Of a stretch of DNA of 16,194 nt, positions 1 to 6,253 are shown one piece after another (positions within the stretch are counted from its first letter, which is position 1; each line of letters begins with the position of its first letter). The position numbers and the translations under genes were made by a program. The notes under the pieces were generated by a model. The model was given only the letters and a program-made list of their open reading frames with translations, had not been told where the DNA came from and made no database searches. This stretch comes from CAZLYF01 sp964586835 (GTDB lineage: Bacteria > Bacillota > Clostridia > Christensenellales > Aristaeellaceae): contig CAZPIC010000043.1 of assembly GCA_964586835.1 (NCBI GenBank), positions 1 through 16,194 on the forward strand, given 5' to 3'.

Positions 1-49
1 GTACGGTTCTGTGAGGGGCAGGGGCTGCAAAGCTACCTGTCTACTCGAC
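1..49 (+). mobile_element. 3' end of a group II intron (end of domain V and domain VI)
   Basis: The first nine bases (GTACGGTTC) match the 3' strand of the conserved group II intron domain V hairpin. The following bases fold as domain VI: GAG pairs with CTC, GGCAGG pairs with CCTGTC, and an unpaired A at about position 43 lies between the two 3' strands, where the branch-point adenosine sits. The segment ends in CTACTCGAC, a typical 3' intron end of the A-pyrimidine type. The catalytic core and any reverse transcriptase/maturase gene would lie to the left, outside the window. The call rests on motif recognition and hand folding of a very short piece, so subclass and completeness cannot be judged. 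Confidence 0.72.
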
Positions 50-340
50 GATGGCGCTTGGAAGAGTCCAGGGAAAGAAGCCTGAGCTGATGCGAAGTCT
101 GGTCCGAAGCGCGTAGTCCGCGGCTCCTTCGACATAAATTTCATCATCCGCCCGTTAGGGATGATTAAGATTGTCTAAAATTATGATTTTAAGGAATACG
201 AAGAGAATTACTTGTAAATATGGTACTTTCACCTACTTCAAGGTGAATATTACCGCAGTTATCCGTTAAAATTCAGGCTGAATCGTTAACTTGATGTCTG
301 AAAAACAGGCGCAGCGCAATTAGCTCATCTTCAAAAACAG
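50..340. other. AT-rich non-coding stretch with three small hairpins
   Basis: No credible reading frame with a ribosome binding site is visible. From about 130 onward the stretch is much richer in A and T than the rest of the window. Three inverted repeats can be folded. Positions 143-149 pair with 159-165 (ATCATCC/GGATGAT, 7 bp, 9-nt loop). Positions 228-234 pair with 241-247 (TTCACCT/AGGTGAA, 7 bp, 6-nt loop). Positions 265-275 pair imperfectly with 279-290. None is followed by a strong T run. It may be target sequence of the intron, decayed mobile DNA or an untranslated structured RNA. I recognise no known RNA family. Confidence 0.5.
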
Positions 341-369
341 TTGACTTGGCCGGAAGGGCGGACTATAAT
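341..369 (+). promoter_or_regulatory. Sigma-A promoter of rpsU
   Basis: The -35 box TTGACT (341-346) is separated by 17 bp from a perfect -10 box TATAAT (364-369). Transcription should start near 376, leaving a leader of about 60 nt before the rpsU start. Within the leader TCGCC (about 380-384) could pair with GGCGA (about 408-412), which is a weak hint only. Confidence 0.88.
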
Positions 370-435
370 GCAAGTGGAGTCGCCATCCGCCGCACACTCG
401 GCAGTTGGGCGAGATGAGCGAAGGGGGGGAAGTAG

Positions 436-609
436 GTGTCTGAGGTTCGGGTTAAGGAAAACGAGACGCTGGAGAGCGCTCTGAAACGGTTTAAGCGTCA
501 GTGCGCACGGTCGGGCGTCCTTGCCGAAGTCCGCAAGCGTGAGCATTATGAGAAGCCAAGCGTTAAGCGGAAAAGGAAAGCTGAAGCGGCACGGAAACGC
601 AAGCGTTAG
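436..609 (+). CDS. rpsU: 30S ribosomal protein S21
   Basis: This 57-residue protein starts MSEVRVKENETLESALKRFK and ends in a lysine/arginine-rich tail (KRKRKAEAARKRKR), which is the recognisable S21 sequence and the usual length. S21 is a small basic protein of the 30S subunit that helps base-pairing between mRNA and the 3' end of 16S rRNA. The start codon is GTG (436-438), with AAGGGGGG at 421-428 as a strong ribosome binding site. The gene is monocistronic as far as can be seen, with a near-consensus promoter at 341-369 and a terminator at 626-652. In many Firmicutes rpsU sits near yqeY or dnaJ; here it lies next to gap and beside a group II intron end. Confidence 0.96.
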   Translation: MSEVRVKENETLESALKRFKRQCARSGVLAEVRKREHYEKPSVKRKRKAEAARKRKR

Positions 610-625
610 GCCGGAATGAACAAAG

Positions 626-652
626 AAACCACCCGATAAGGGCGGTTTTTTT
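626..652 (+). terminator. Rho-independent terminator of rpsU
   Basis: AAACC pairs with GGTTT and CCC with GGG around one A-C mismatch, with loop GATAA, followed by a run of seven T (646-652). It starts 16 nt after the rpsU stop codon. Confidence 0.88.
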
Positions 653-680
653 ATGGCTCTCCTGCACAAAAGCGCACAAG

Positions 681-705
681 CGCGGCTGCATTGCATGCGG
701 CCGCG
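681..705. repeat. Imperfect palindrome over the gap promoter, possible operator
   Basis: The arm CGCGGCTGCA (681-690) and the arm TGCGGCCGCG (696-705) are inverted repeats matching at 9 of 10 positions around the spacer TTGCA. The palindrome covers the -35 box and the start of the -10/-35 spacer of the gap promoter, so a dimeric regulator bound here would block RNA polymerase. I see no regulator gene such as cggR next to gap, so the binding protein, if any, is unknown. It could also simply be a transcript or DNA hairpin of no regulatory value. Confidence 0.45.
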
Positions 706-719
706 CTTCCTGTTATACT
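691..719 (+). promoter_or_regulatory. Probable sigma-A promoter of gap
   Basis: TTGCAT (691-696) and TATACT (714-719) are spaced by 17 bp. Both are close to consensus and lie between the rpsU terminator and the gap ribosome binding site, giving a leader of roughly 45 nt. Confidence 0.72.
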
Positions 720-769
720 ATTTTGTGGTACTGTTTTGCGCACAGCGCGTGATGAAGGAGGAACCCTGT

Positions 770-1795
770 ATGATCAAAATCGGCATCAATGGCTTTGGCC
801 GCATCGGACGCCTGGTGATGCGTGCGACGCTGGAAGAGTTCAGCGATGTACAGGTTGTTGCGATCAACGACCCGTTTATCAGCGTCGATTACATGGCTTA
901 TATGCTCCGCTACGACACCGTGCACGGGGTCTACAAGGGCGACATCAGTTTTGACAAAACCCAAGGCATTCTGACTGTCAAAGGAAAGAAGATCAAGACC
1001 TATTCACTGATGAAGCCGGAGGAGATTCCCTGGTCCGAGTCTGGCGCTGAATACATTGTTGAGTCCACCGGGGTCTTTGCGGATACGCCCTCGGCTTCGG
1101 CGCATTTCAAGGGCGGCGCTAAAAAGGTTGTCATCTCCGCTCCCGCCAAGGACAAGGAGACACCGATGTTCGTCATGGGCGTCAATCATGACAGCTACGA
1201 CAAAGGGATGAGCGTCGTCTCCAATGCCTCCTGCACTACCAATTGCCTGGCCCCGCTGGCCAAGATCCTCCACGACAAGTATGGCATTCTGGAAGGCCTC
1301 ATGACAACGGTCCATGCGACAACGGCCACACAGAAAACTGTTGACGGCCCTTCTATGAAGGACTGGCGGGGCGGCCGTGGCGCGGCCTTTAACATCATCC
1401 CCTCCTCAACCGGCGCTGCCCGGGCTGTCGGCGTTGTCATCCCCGAGCTCAAAGGCAAGCTGACCGGCATGGCGTTCAGGATTCCCACCGCCGACGTGTC
1501 CGCTGTCGACCTGACCTGCCGGCTTCGTACTCCTACCACCATGGAGGATATCAACGCGACCATGAAGGCTGCCTCCCAGAGCGCCCGCTGGAAGGGCATC
1601 GTGGGGTATACGGAAGACGCAGTCGTTTCAAGCGACTTCATACACGACGCACGAACCTCCATCTACGACGCGAACGCAGGGATCATGCTGAACGAAACCT
1701 TTGTCAAGCTGGTCGCCTGGTACGATAACGAGTGGGCATATTCCTGCAAAGTTGTAGATCTGATTCGCCACATGGCCAAGGTGGACGCGGCGTAA
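770..1795 (+). CDS. gap: Glyceraldehyde-3-phosphate dehydrogenase (type I)
   Basis: This 341-residue, full-length enzyme performs the phosphorylating oxidation of glyceraldehyde 3-phosphate in glycolysis. The N-terminal Rossmann motif is INGFGRIGR (residues 6-14). IND (32-34) carries the Asp usual in NAD-dependent enzymes. The catalytic cysteine is C155 in SNASCTTNC, with the partner histidine H182 in VHATTATQ. The conserved Asn N320 is in WYDNE. The strings NDPFISVDYMAYM and TVDGPSMKDWRGGRG resemble the GapA/eukaryotic branch more than the common Firmicutes branch. The final WYDNEWAYSCKV differs from the usual GYSN. The ATG at 770 is preferred to an in-frame ATG at 653 because GAAGGAGG lies 9 nt before it and the family start fits. 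The earlier ATG falls inside the rpsU terminator. Confidence 0.97.
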   Translation: MIKIGINGFGRIGRLVMRATLEEFSDVQVVAINDPFISVDYMAYMLRYDTVHGVYKGDISFDKTQGILTVKGKKIKTYSLMKPEEIPWSESGAEYIVESTGVFADTPSASAHFKGGAKKVVISAPAKDKETPMFVMGVNHDSYDKGMSVVSNASCTTNCLAPLAKILHDKYGILEGLMTTVHATTATQKTVDGPSMKDWRGGRGAAFNIIPSSTGAARAVGVVIPELKGKLTGMAFRIPTADVSAVDLTCRLRTPTTMEDINATMKAASQSARWKGIVGYTEDAVVSSDFIHDARTSIYDANAGIMLNETFVKLVAWYDNEWAYSCKVVDLIRHMAKVDAA

Positions 1796-1838
1796 AGCCG
1801 GCACACCCCAGACTTCCGCGCGAAAGCCAGTATGATAA

Positions 1839-1878
1839 AAAGACCCTCTCTCCGGCAGCACCCGGAAGGAGGGTCTTT
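1839..1878 (+). terminator. Long hairpin after gap, probable terminator or attenuator
   Basis: AAAGACCCTC (1839-1848) pairs perfectly with GAGGGTCTTT (1869-1878), and an inner TCCGG/CCGGA helix closes the loop. The 3' arm supplies only a short T stretch before CGG, so termination may be partial. It lies between gap and the phosphatase gene, which has no obvious promoter of its own. Confidence 0.65.
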
Positions 1879-1927
1879 CGGTCGAAGCCGCCAAGACTGG
1901 GAGCAGCACCACAAAGGAGAAAAGGAT

Positions 1928-2578
1928 ATGGGTACGTCCGGAAGAACGCTTGCCATATTTGACTTCGACGGAACCATGATTCCGGGCGACAGCATCGTAT
2001 CTCTTGTCCTCCATGCCCTGCGCACACAAAGGCTTCCAGCGACCCGTCTGTGCGGCATCCTCGCCTCAGCCACACTCCACCGCCTGGGCCTGGTCAGCGC
2101 TGAAAGAGCCAAGGAAAAGGTCTTTGTGTCCCTGCAATCCATGAACAGCTCGCAACGCCCCGGCTTTTACAGAGACTTTGTCCAAAGTGTCCTTGTGCCG
2201 GCCATCTACCCGGCAGCGCTTACCCGTATGAACGCCCACAGGGAGCGCGGAGATCTTGTGTTTCTGGTAACCGCATCCGCGGACCTCTATATGGCGCACA
2301 TGCAGGACTTTCTCCCGGTGGACGCGGTCCTTGCCACGCCTGTCGACAATGAGGGGAGAGTAGGGCGCAATTGCCGCGGGGAAGAGAAGGTGCAGCGCCT
2401 CCTTCAATGGCTCACAGACAGCGGACGCGTCGCGGATCTGGGCGCCTCCTGGGCCTATGGTGACAGCCTCTCAGATCTGCCTGTGCTTTCGCTCGTCGGC
2501 CACGGGGTCTGTGTCAACCCAAAGCCTGCTCTTAGGCGCAGGCGGACGGGGTTGCCCATGGAACGCTGGACGCCTTAG
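1928..2578 (+). CDS. HAD-superfamily (subfamily IB, SerB-like) hydrolase
   Basis: The product has 216 residues. Motif I is DFDGT, with D12 as nucleophile and D14 as acid/base. Motif II is VTAS (114-117). K154 fits the motif III lysine, and GDSLSD (178-183) is motif IV with the metal-binding aspartates. The CVNPKPAL segment near the end is typical of HAD-IB phosphatases. These usually remove phosphate from small phosphomonoesters such as phosphoserine, but the substrate cannot be read here. A helical cap should lie between motifs I and II. The ATG at 1928 is chosen because AAAGGAG stands 7 nt before it; an upstream in-frame ATG (1832) lies in the hairpin after gap. No promoter is evident, so expression may depend on read-through from gap. 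Its TAG overlaps the stop of the convergent radical SAM gene. Confidence 0.88.
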   Translation: MGTSGRTLAIFDFDGTMIPGDSIVSLVLHALRTQRLPATRLCGILASATLHRLGLVSAERAKEKVFVSLQSMNSSQRPGFYRDFVQSVLVPAIYPAALTRMNAHRERGDLVFLVTASADLYMAHMQDFLPVDAVLATPVDNEGRVGRNCRGEEKVQRLLQWLTDSGRVADLGASWAYGDSLSDLPVLSLVGHGVCVNPKPALRRRRTGLPMERWTP

Positions 2579-4440
2579 GGCAGAGCCCTCGTACAAGGCC
2601 TTTCATGCCTGTCGCCCTCCAGCTCAGCCACCGTGCTGACGTGCACACCGTACAAGCCCGTCACCGGATTTCGCTGCTGGAAGTCCGACCAGATCAGCCT
2701 TGGAGAGGATCCGGTGTACAGCATGGCGGCCGCGCGCATCGCTGCGCGGGGACGGGGGCGGGCGCGGTCCAGGAGTGCCTTCGCCTGACGGTATTCAGGC
2801 AAACGCCTCTTCAGGCAGGCCGGTATCACAGCAGAACGGGTTGAGGCGAGCCTGTCCGCCAGCATCAGATCGTGGATCAGCGCCGTCTTTTCGGGCGCCA
2901 GCGAAACAAAATATGCAAGGGCGACGGCCGTCATCTCGTCCAGGGGCAGCGTTCCTGGGCCCTTCCAGTCCGTTTCGGCATCCGCTATACGTCTTCCAAG
3001 GCCTGAGAGCAACCTGACGGGCGACAGGCCGCAGCCCTCGCACAGGAAGCAGATCGTACACCTGAAACGTCGCCTGTTCCAGCCCCTTTCCAGTCCAAGC
3101 GCCAGCGCGTCAAGCTTTGAGAAATCCTCCGGGCTCATCCAGGGCGTCTCAAGCACCGCATACGGCGGTTCCGGATCGTAGTGGCAGGGAAAAAGCTCCG
3201 GCTCTTCCCGGATGGCGGAGCCGCGGATAACCTTGAGCCTGTTCAGGTATAGCGCATGAGGCTTCAGCGCAAAAGCCCTGTCGAAGCTTTGCCTGAACTG
3301 TGGAAGGTCTTCATGGGGAAGACCCGCGATCACGTCCAGGAGGATGCGCAGCCTTCCTGCCTCCACCAGGCGAAGCACGGCGTTGCTGAGCCTGTCCAGG
3401 TCCGTCTTTCTCCGCACTGCCTCAAGGGTCCGCTCGTTGAAAGACTGGACGCCGATTTCCAGGCTGAACAGGCCGGGAGGCGCTGTGCTGAGGATGTCCA
3501 GCGTTTCCTCATCCAGCAGATCACCCGCTACCTCAAAGTGATAGACAGTTCCCGGCGGGATCTCTTTTCCCGCGCATCCGATGATGAAGCGAAAGATCTT
3601 CTTGGCCCTCTTTGGATCGGCATTGAAGGTGCGATCGACCAGCTTAACCGTGCGGGCACCCGAATGCGCAAGGGACAGCAGCTCTTCCCGGACCCTGTGA
3701 AGGGGAGCCTGTCGGACGCTGTGCTCGCGTCTGCCTGAAAGGCAAAAGGCGCAGCGGAAAGGGCATCCCCGGCTCGTCTCAAGATAGGCGATGCGCCCAG
3801 CGAGGCGACGGAAATATTCCATGCTGTAGGGCGACGGCTGCATCCCACTGTGGCAATACACACCCGCCGCATCAGGATCGTCGCCACGACCCTGCACCCC
3901 CGGCAGCCCTGCGGTCGGCAAGCGCCATAGCAATGCGTCCACAAGAGCGGCAAAAGGAACCTCGCCCTCCCCACGGACGAGAAAGTCCACGCCCTCACCG
4001 GCACGAAGCAATTCTTCGGCGTCGTAGCTGACCTCAGGGCCCCCAAACACGATTACGCAGCCCGGAAGCGCCCTCTTCACGGAAACCGCCAGTAGTCTGG
4101 CCATTTTGATGTTCCATATCTGACAGCTGACCCCCAGCACCGACGGATGACAGGCCAAGACCCTCTCCACCAGCACTTCCGGTGCTTCGTTGACGGTCGC
4201 TTCAAGGACAACGGCTGTATGGCGGGCACGGGCATACGCACGCAGTCCCGCAGCAAGACACCAGGGTGCGAGAGAAGAATGGGCATGCTGGGAGTTGATG
4301 GCAAGAAGGGCAATGACGGGCAGCTCCCCCTCCCTCGCTTCCTTGCCCCTCTCAGGGCAGGCAGGCTCCACGGCCTTCCCTGCAAGTAAAAAAGCCTCCG
4401 CAGCACTGCCTGGAAGGCTTTGTCTTTTGCTGTCCGGCAT
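2575..4440 (-). CDS. B12-binding-domain radical SAM protein (DUF4080-like C-terminus)
   Basis: From the ATG at 4440 the protein has 621 residues. A cobalamin-binding-type Rossmann domain covers about residues 41-165 (VFGGPEVS at 131-138). The radical SAM core follows, with the 4Fe-4S motif C226-x3-C230-x2-C233 (GCPFRCAFC). A C-terminal extension of about 200 residues includes a cysteine-rich CTICFLCEGC, perhaps a second metal site. This family is widespread in Clostridia, but its reaction is not established to my knowledge. The start is uncertain. ATG 4440 lies only 13 nt after rplS and ahead of its terminator hairpin. GTG 4371 (598 residues, AGGGA 5 nt upstream) lies beyond the hairpin. Family members usually begin near the ALLAIN segment, just after a purine-rich GGGAGGGGGAG (4324-4334). 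Confidence 0.88.
   Translation of the reverse strand: MPDSKRQSLPGSAAEAFLLAGKAVEPACPERGKEAREGELPVIALLAINSQHAHSSLAPWCLAAGLRAYARARHTAVVLEATVNEAPEVLVERVLACHPSVLGVSCQIWNIKMARLLAVSVKRALPGCVIVFGGPEVSYDAEELLRAGEGVDFLVRGEGEVPFAALVDALLWRLPTAGLPGVQGRGDDPDAAGVYCHSGMQPSPYSMEYFRRLAGRIAYLETSRGCPFRCAFCLSGRREHSVRQAPLHRVREELLSLAHSGARTVKLVDRTFNADPKRAKKIFRFIIGCAGKEIPPGTVYHFEVAGDLLDEETLDILSTAPPGLFSLEIGVQSFNERTLEAVRRKTDLDRLSNAVLRLVEAGRLRILLDVIAGLPHEDLPQFRQSFDRAFALKPHALYLNRLKVIRGSAIREEPELFPCHYDPEPPYAVLETPWMSPEDFSKLDALALGLERGWNRRRFRCTICFLCEGCGLSPVRLLSGLGRRIADAETDWKGPGTLPLDEMTAVALAYFVSLAPEKTALIHDLMLADRLASTRSAVIPACLKRRLPEYRQAKALLDRARPRPRAAMRAAAMLYTGSSPRLIWSDFQQRNPVTGLYGVHVSTVAELEGDRHERPCTRALP
4388..4421 (-). terminator. 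Rho-independent terminator of rplS
   Basis: On the minus strand AAAGCCTTCC pairs with GGAGGCTTT with one bulge, followed by TTTTTTA. It lies 33 nt after the rplS stop, but inside the reading frame of the radical SAM gene if that gene starts at 4440. Confidence 0.78.
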
Positions 4441-4453
4441 CACCGGCACTCTT

Positions 4454-4810
4454 TCAGTAGTTGCGGGCTTCCTTGACCTTTGCGGCCTTGCCCTGAAGCC
4501 CCCTGAGGTAGTAGAGCTTGGCGCGGCGGACCCGGCCTTTGCGGATGACCTCGATACGGTCAACGCGCGGAGAATGCAGCGGAAAAGTACGCTCGACCCC
4601 AATACCATAGGATACGCGCCTGACCGTAAACGTTTCACGGCTAGACCCGTTCCTGCGCGCCAGCACGGTGCCTTCAAAGGCCTGCAGGCGCTCACGGGCG
4701 CCCTCCACAACCTTGACGAATACGCGTACGGTATCCCCGATGCCAAACTGTGGCCTGTCGTGGCGAAGCTGTGCCTCTTCGATGGATCTGATCATTTCAC
4801 TCACTGACAC
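4454..4810 (-). CDS. rplS: 50S ribosomal protein L19
   Basis: This 118-residue protein contains the L19 signatures FGIGDTVRVFVKVVEG, RLQAFEGTVLARR and RVRRAKLYYLRGLQGKAAKV. L19 sits at the 30S-50S interface. The GTG at 4808-4810 is chosen as start because AGGAAGG (4816-4822) lies 5 nt upstream. GTG 4802 and ATG 4793 are in-frame alternatives that would shorten the protein by 2 or 5 residues. Upstream are its own promoter (4878-4906) and a short leader with a hairpin. In most Firmicutes rplS directly follows trmD; here trmD lies about 7.7 kb away on the same strand. Confidence 0.96.
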   Translation of the reverse strand: MSVSEMIRSIEEAQLRHDRPQFGIGDTVRVFVKVVEGARERLQAFEGTVLARRNGSSRETFTVRRVSYGIGVERTFPLHSPRVDRIEVIRKGRVRRAKLYYLRGLQGKAAKVKEARNY

Positions 4811-4873
4811 TGTCACCTTCCTGCAGACGTTCATGCGCCAGACTTGCGCAGAGGACCGTCTCTTAGTCACAAG
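4811..4873 (-). promoter_or_regulatory. Possible L19 leader hairpin in the rplS 5' untranslated region
   Basis: On the minus strand CTTGTG (4868-4873) pairs with CGCAAG (4843-4848, one G-U), and inside it AGAG (4860-4863) pairs with CTCT (4850-4853). The hairpin is at the extreme 5' end of the predicted transcript. Autoregulatory L19 leaders are known in Firmicutes, and this may be such an element. I could not match it to a consensus, and the outer stem depends on the exact transcription start. Confidence 0.35.
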
Positions 4874-4877
4874 CGCC

Positions 4878-4906
4878 ATCCTACCACGAATGTAGAGGTC
4901 TTGCAA
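4878..4906 (-). promoter_or_regulatory. Probable sigma-A promoter of rplS
   Basis: On the minus strand TTGCAA (4901-4906) and TAGGAT (4878-4883) are spaced by 17 bp. Transcription would begin near 4871, giving a leader of about 60 nt before the GTG start. A consensus TTGACA further upstream (4939-4944) has no acceptable -10 partner. Confidence 0.65.
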
Positions 4907-5146
4907 GCGCTTTTGCATCGCGGCTCTTTCCCTGTTTGTGTCAACAGATCTGTCTGCGATCCATCCCCTATGCGCAATGGCCTGGCTCAAATCCATTGAT
5001 GCTCTGGCGCAACCGCGGCCAAGCTTCCCGTGAGCGAAAGGGACTGGCTTCCCCATGGGGCGAGCGTGGCTGTCTTTCCATACACATCGTTGACGATGGG
5101 TTTCCGCCCGTTACACAGAGATCAATGAAGAGCCCAGCAGACTTTC
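4907..5146. other. Intergenic segment between two divergent promoters
   Basis: The stretch separates the rplS promoter (minus) from the promoter of the rhomboid-like gene (plus). Open frames cross it on both strands, but none has a ribosome binding site or a recognisable product. It contains the short palindrome CCCCATGGGG near 5052-5061. I recognise no RNA gene here. Confidence 0.5.
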
Positions 5147-5175
5147 TTGACGCGATCGCCACCGGATTGTACAAT
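5147..5175 (+). promoter_or_regulatory. Sigma-A promoter of the rhomboid-like gene
   Basis: TTGACG (5147-5152) and TACAAT (5170-5175) are spaced by 17 bp. Transcription should start near 5182, just ahead of the ribosome binding site GAAGGATGG at 5194-5202. Confidence 0.8.
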
Positions 5176-5208
5176 ATGGATGTCGTATTCTTTGAAGGAT
5201 GGCCGTGA

Positions 5209-5862
5209 ATGAAGAACTTTGTCAACCATCTGGAGCGCCGATTGCTCCGCGTGCGGATAGAACCCTTTTTCCGCTACATCGTCTTTACGATGGCAGGGGT
5301 ATTTGTGCTTCAATGGCTTTTCCCCTCTTTCAGCCTCCTCAGCATCATGGCGCTTGACCGGGCTGCCGTCCTTCGCGGGGAACTCTGGCGCCTGGTGAGC
5401 TTCCTGGTGGTCCCCCCATCCCAAGACCTTCTACAGACTGCCCTCTCTTTGTATTTTTATTTTTTCATCGGGACCGCCCTGGAGAGCCGCTGGGGCCCAC
5501 GGCGTTTTCTGATTTACTACCTGTTTGGCGCCCTCAGCGCTGTGGCCGCTGCCTTCCTTTCGGGGTTTGGAACCAATGCCTTTCTGAACATGTCGATGTT
5601 CTTCGCCTTCGCGCTGCTGAACAAAGACTTTCAGGTCCTGCTTTTTTTCATTTTGCCCGTCAAGATGAAATGGCTTGCCGCAGTCAACGCGCTGTTTTTT
5701 CTGGCGTCCTTCACCAGGGGGGGCCTGGCGGAAAAAGCCGCGATCCTGTTTAGCTTCGTCAACCTCTTTCTCTTCTTTGGCGGAGACATTTACCATATGG
5801 CCTGGATGGCGGTGAAGCAGTGGAAGCGAAGATGGGACTATCGTCACTCAAAGCGCTTCTGA
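5209..5862 (+). CDS. Rhomboid-like integral membrane protein, probably without protease activity
   Basis: This 217-residue protein has about six hydrophobic segments (roughly residues 22-47, 74-91, 99-118, 121-137, 141-167 and 177-191) and a basic C-terminal tail. The arrangement follows the rhomboid fold: the GELWRLVSF loop (57-65) corresponds to the conserved Trp-Arg region, and LESRWGPRRFLIYYL follows helix 2. Where active rhomboids have GxSG in helix 4, this protein has GTNAFLNMSMF (121-131). No serine stands in the expected place and no clear catalytic histidine is seen. It resembles a clostridial family with the conserved text INMSIFLAF and QVLLFFIIPVK, as I recall it. The role is unknown; a structural or chaperone-like membrane function is possible. 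The ATG follows GAAGGATGG by 6 nt. The gene stands alone, with its own promoter. Confidence 0.82.
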   Translation: MKNFVNHLERRLLRVRIEPFFRYIVFTMAGVFVLQWLFPSFSLLSIMALDRAAVLRGELWRLVSFLVVPPSQDLLQTALSLYFYFFIGTALESRWGPRRFLIYYLFGALSAVAAAFLSGFGTNAFLNMSMFFAFALLNKDFQVLLFFILPVKMKWLAAVNALFFLASFTRGGLAEKAAILFSFVNLFLFFGGDIYHMAWMAVKQWKRRWDYRHSKRF

Positions 5863-5881
5863 TTTCCCGCCCCTCCATGAC

Positions 5882-5907
5882 GATACCGGCGCCGAGGCGC
5901 CGGTATC
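5882..5907. terminator. Perfect hairpin between convergent rhomboid-like gene and rnpB
   Basis: GATACCGGCGCC (5882-5893) pairs perfectly with GGCGCCGGTATC (5896-5907), a 12-bp GC-rich stem. It lies 19 nt after the stop of the plus-strand gene and 3 nt after the predicted 3' end of rnpB on the minus strand, so it could serve both. Neither side has a clear T run, so its strength as a terminator is uncertain. Confidence 0.6.
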
Positions 5908-5910
5908 TAT

Positions 5911-6253
5911 GTATATGAGCGTAGCCTGTAAGCCGAGTTCTGTCTTGAATGGCCATCTGTCTAGGCAAACCGTCGCCGGAATGCTCAAGCGATGAACGAA
6001 AGCGAGGCGGGCAACCTCATATGCTTTCTGCTATCTTGCACCAGGTGGGGTTTACAGGACGGTCAAGTCGCCATGCCGCCGGTGCGCTCTTACCGCACCT
6101 TTCCACCCTTGCCGGCTGCTGCCGGCGGTATCTCTCTGTTGCACTTGCCTTGGAGTCGCCTCCACCAGCCGTTAGCTGGCACCCTGCCCTGCGGTGCTCG
6201 GACTTTCCTCATGCCCCTCTCGGGGCCTGCGGCCATTTAGCTACCTCACACAC
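5911..6253 (-). ncRNA. rnpB: RNase P RNA (bacterial type A-like)
   Basis: This is the catalytic RNA of ribonuclease P, which cuts the 5' leader from pre-tRNAs. On the minus strand it carries the conserved blocks in order: GAGGAAAGTCC (6200-6210), GAGATACCGCC, GGTAAGAGCGCACC, and near the 3' end GACAGAACTCGGCTTACAG. The ends were set by the P1 helix. GTGTGTGAG (6245-6253) pairs with CTCATATAC (5911-5919) through Watson-Crick and G-U pairs and continues into GTAGCT/GGCTAC. The length of about 343 nt fits a type A RNA. The 5' end lies only about 10 nt after the stop of the zinc-ribbon gene. The RNA is therefore either processed from the upstream operon transcript or made from a promoter inside that gene; I did not find a convincing one. 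Confidence 0.94.

Noticed and set aside
228..290. Possible partner end of the insertion element suspected at 16141
   Set aside because: It shares only short strings (TTCACC, GTTATCCG) with the right-edge repeats and does not align beyond them.
2577..2589. Small hairpin AGGGC/GCCCT at the convergent phosphatase and radical SAM gene ends
   Set aside because: The stem is only 5 bp with a 3-nt loop and no T run on either side, too weak to call a terminator.
4939..4944. Consensus TTGACA on the minus strand upstream of rplS
   Set aside because: No -10-like sequence lies 15-19 bp downstream; the TTGCAA/TAGGAT pair closer to the gene fits better.
4811..5056. Long in-frame N-terminal extension of rplS to an ATG at 5056
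   Set aside because: The extension crosses the rplS promoter and its ribosome binding site, and L19 proteins are about 115 residues.
4936..5208. A 90-codon plus-strand open frame ending just before the rhomboid-like start
   Set aside because: It has no ribosome binding site, contains the promoter of the downstream gene and has no recognisable protein features.
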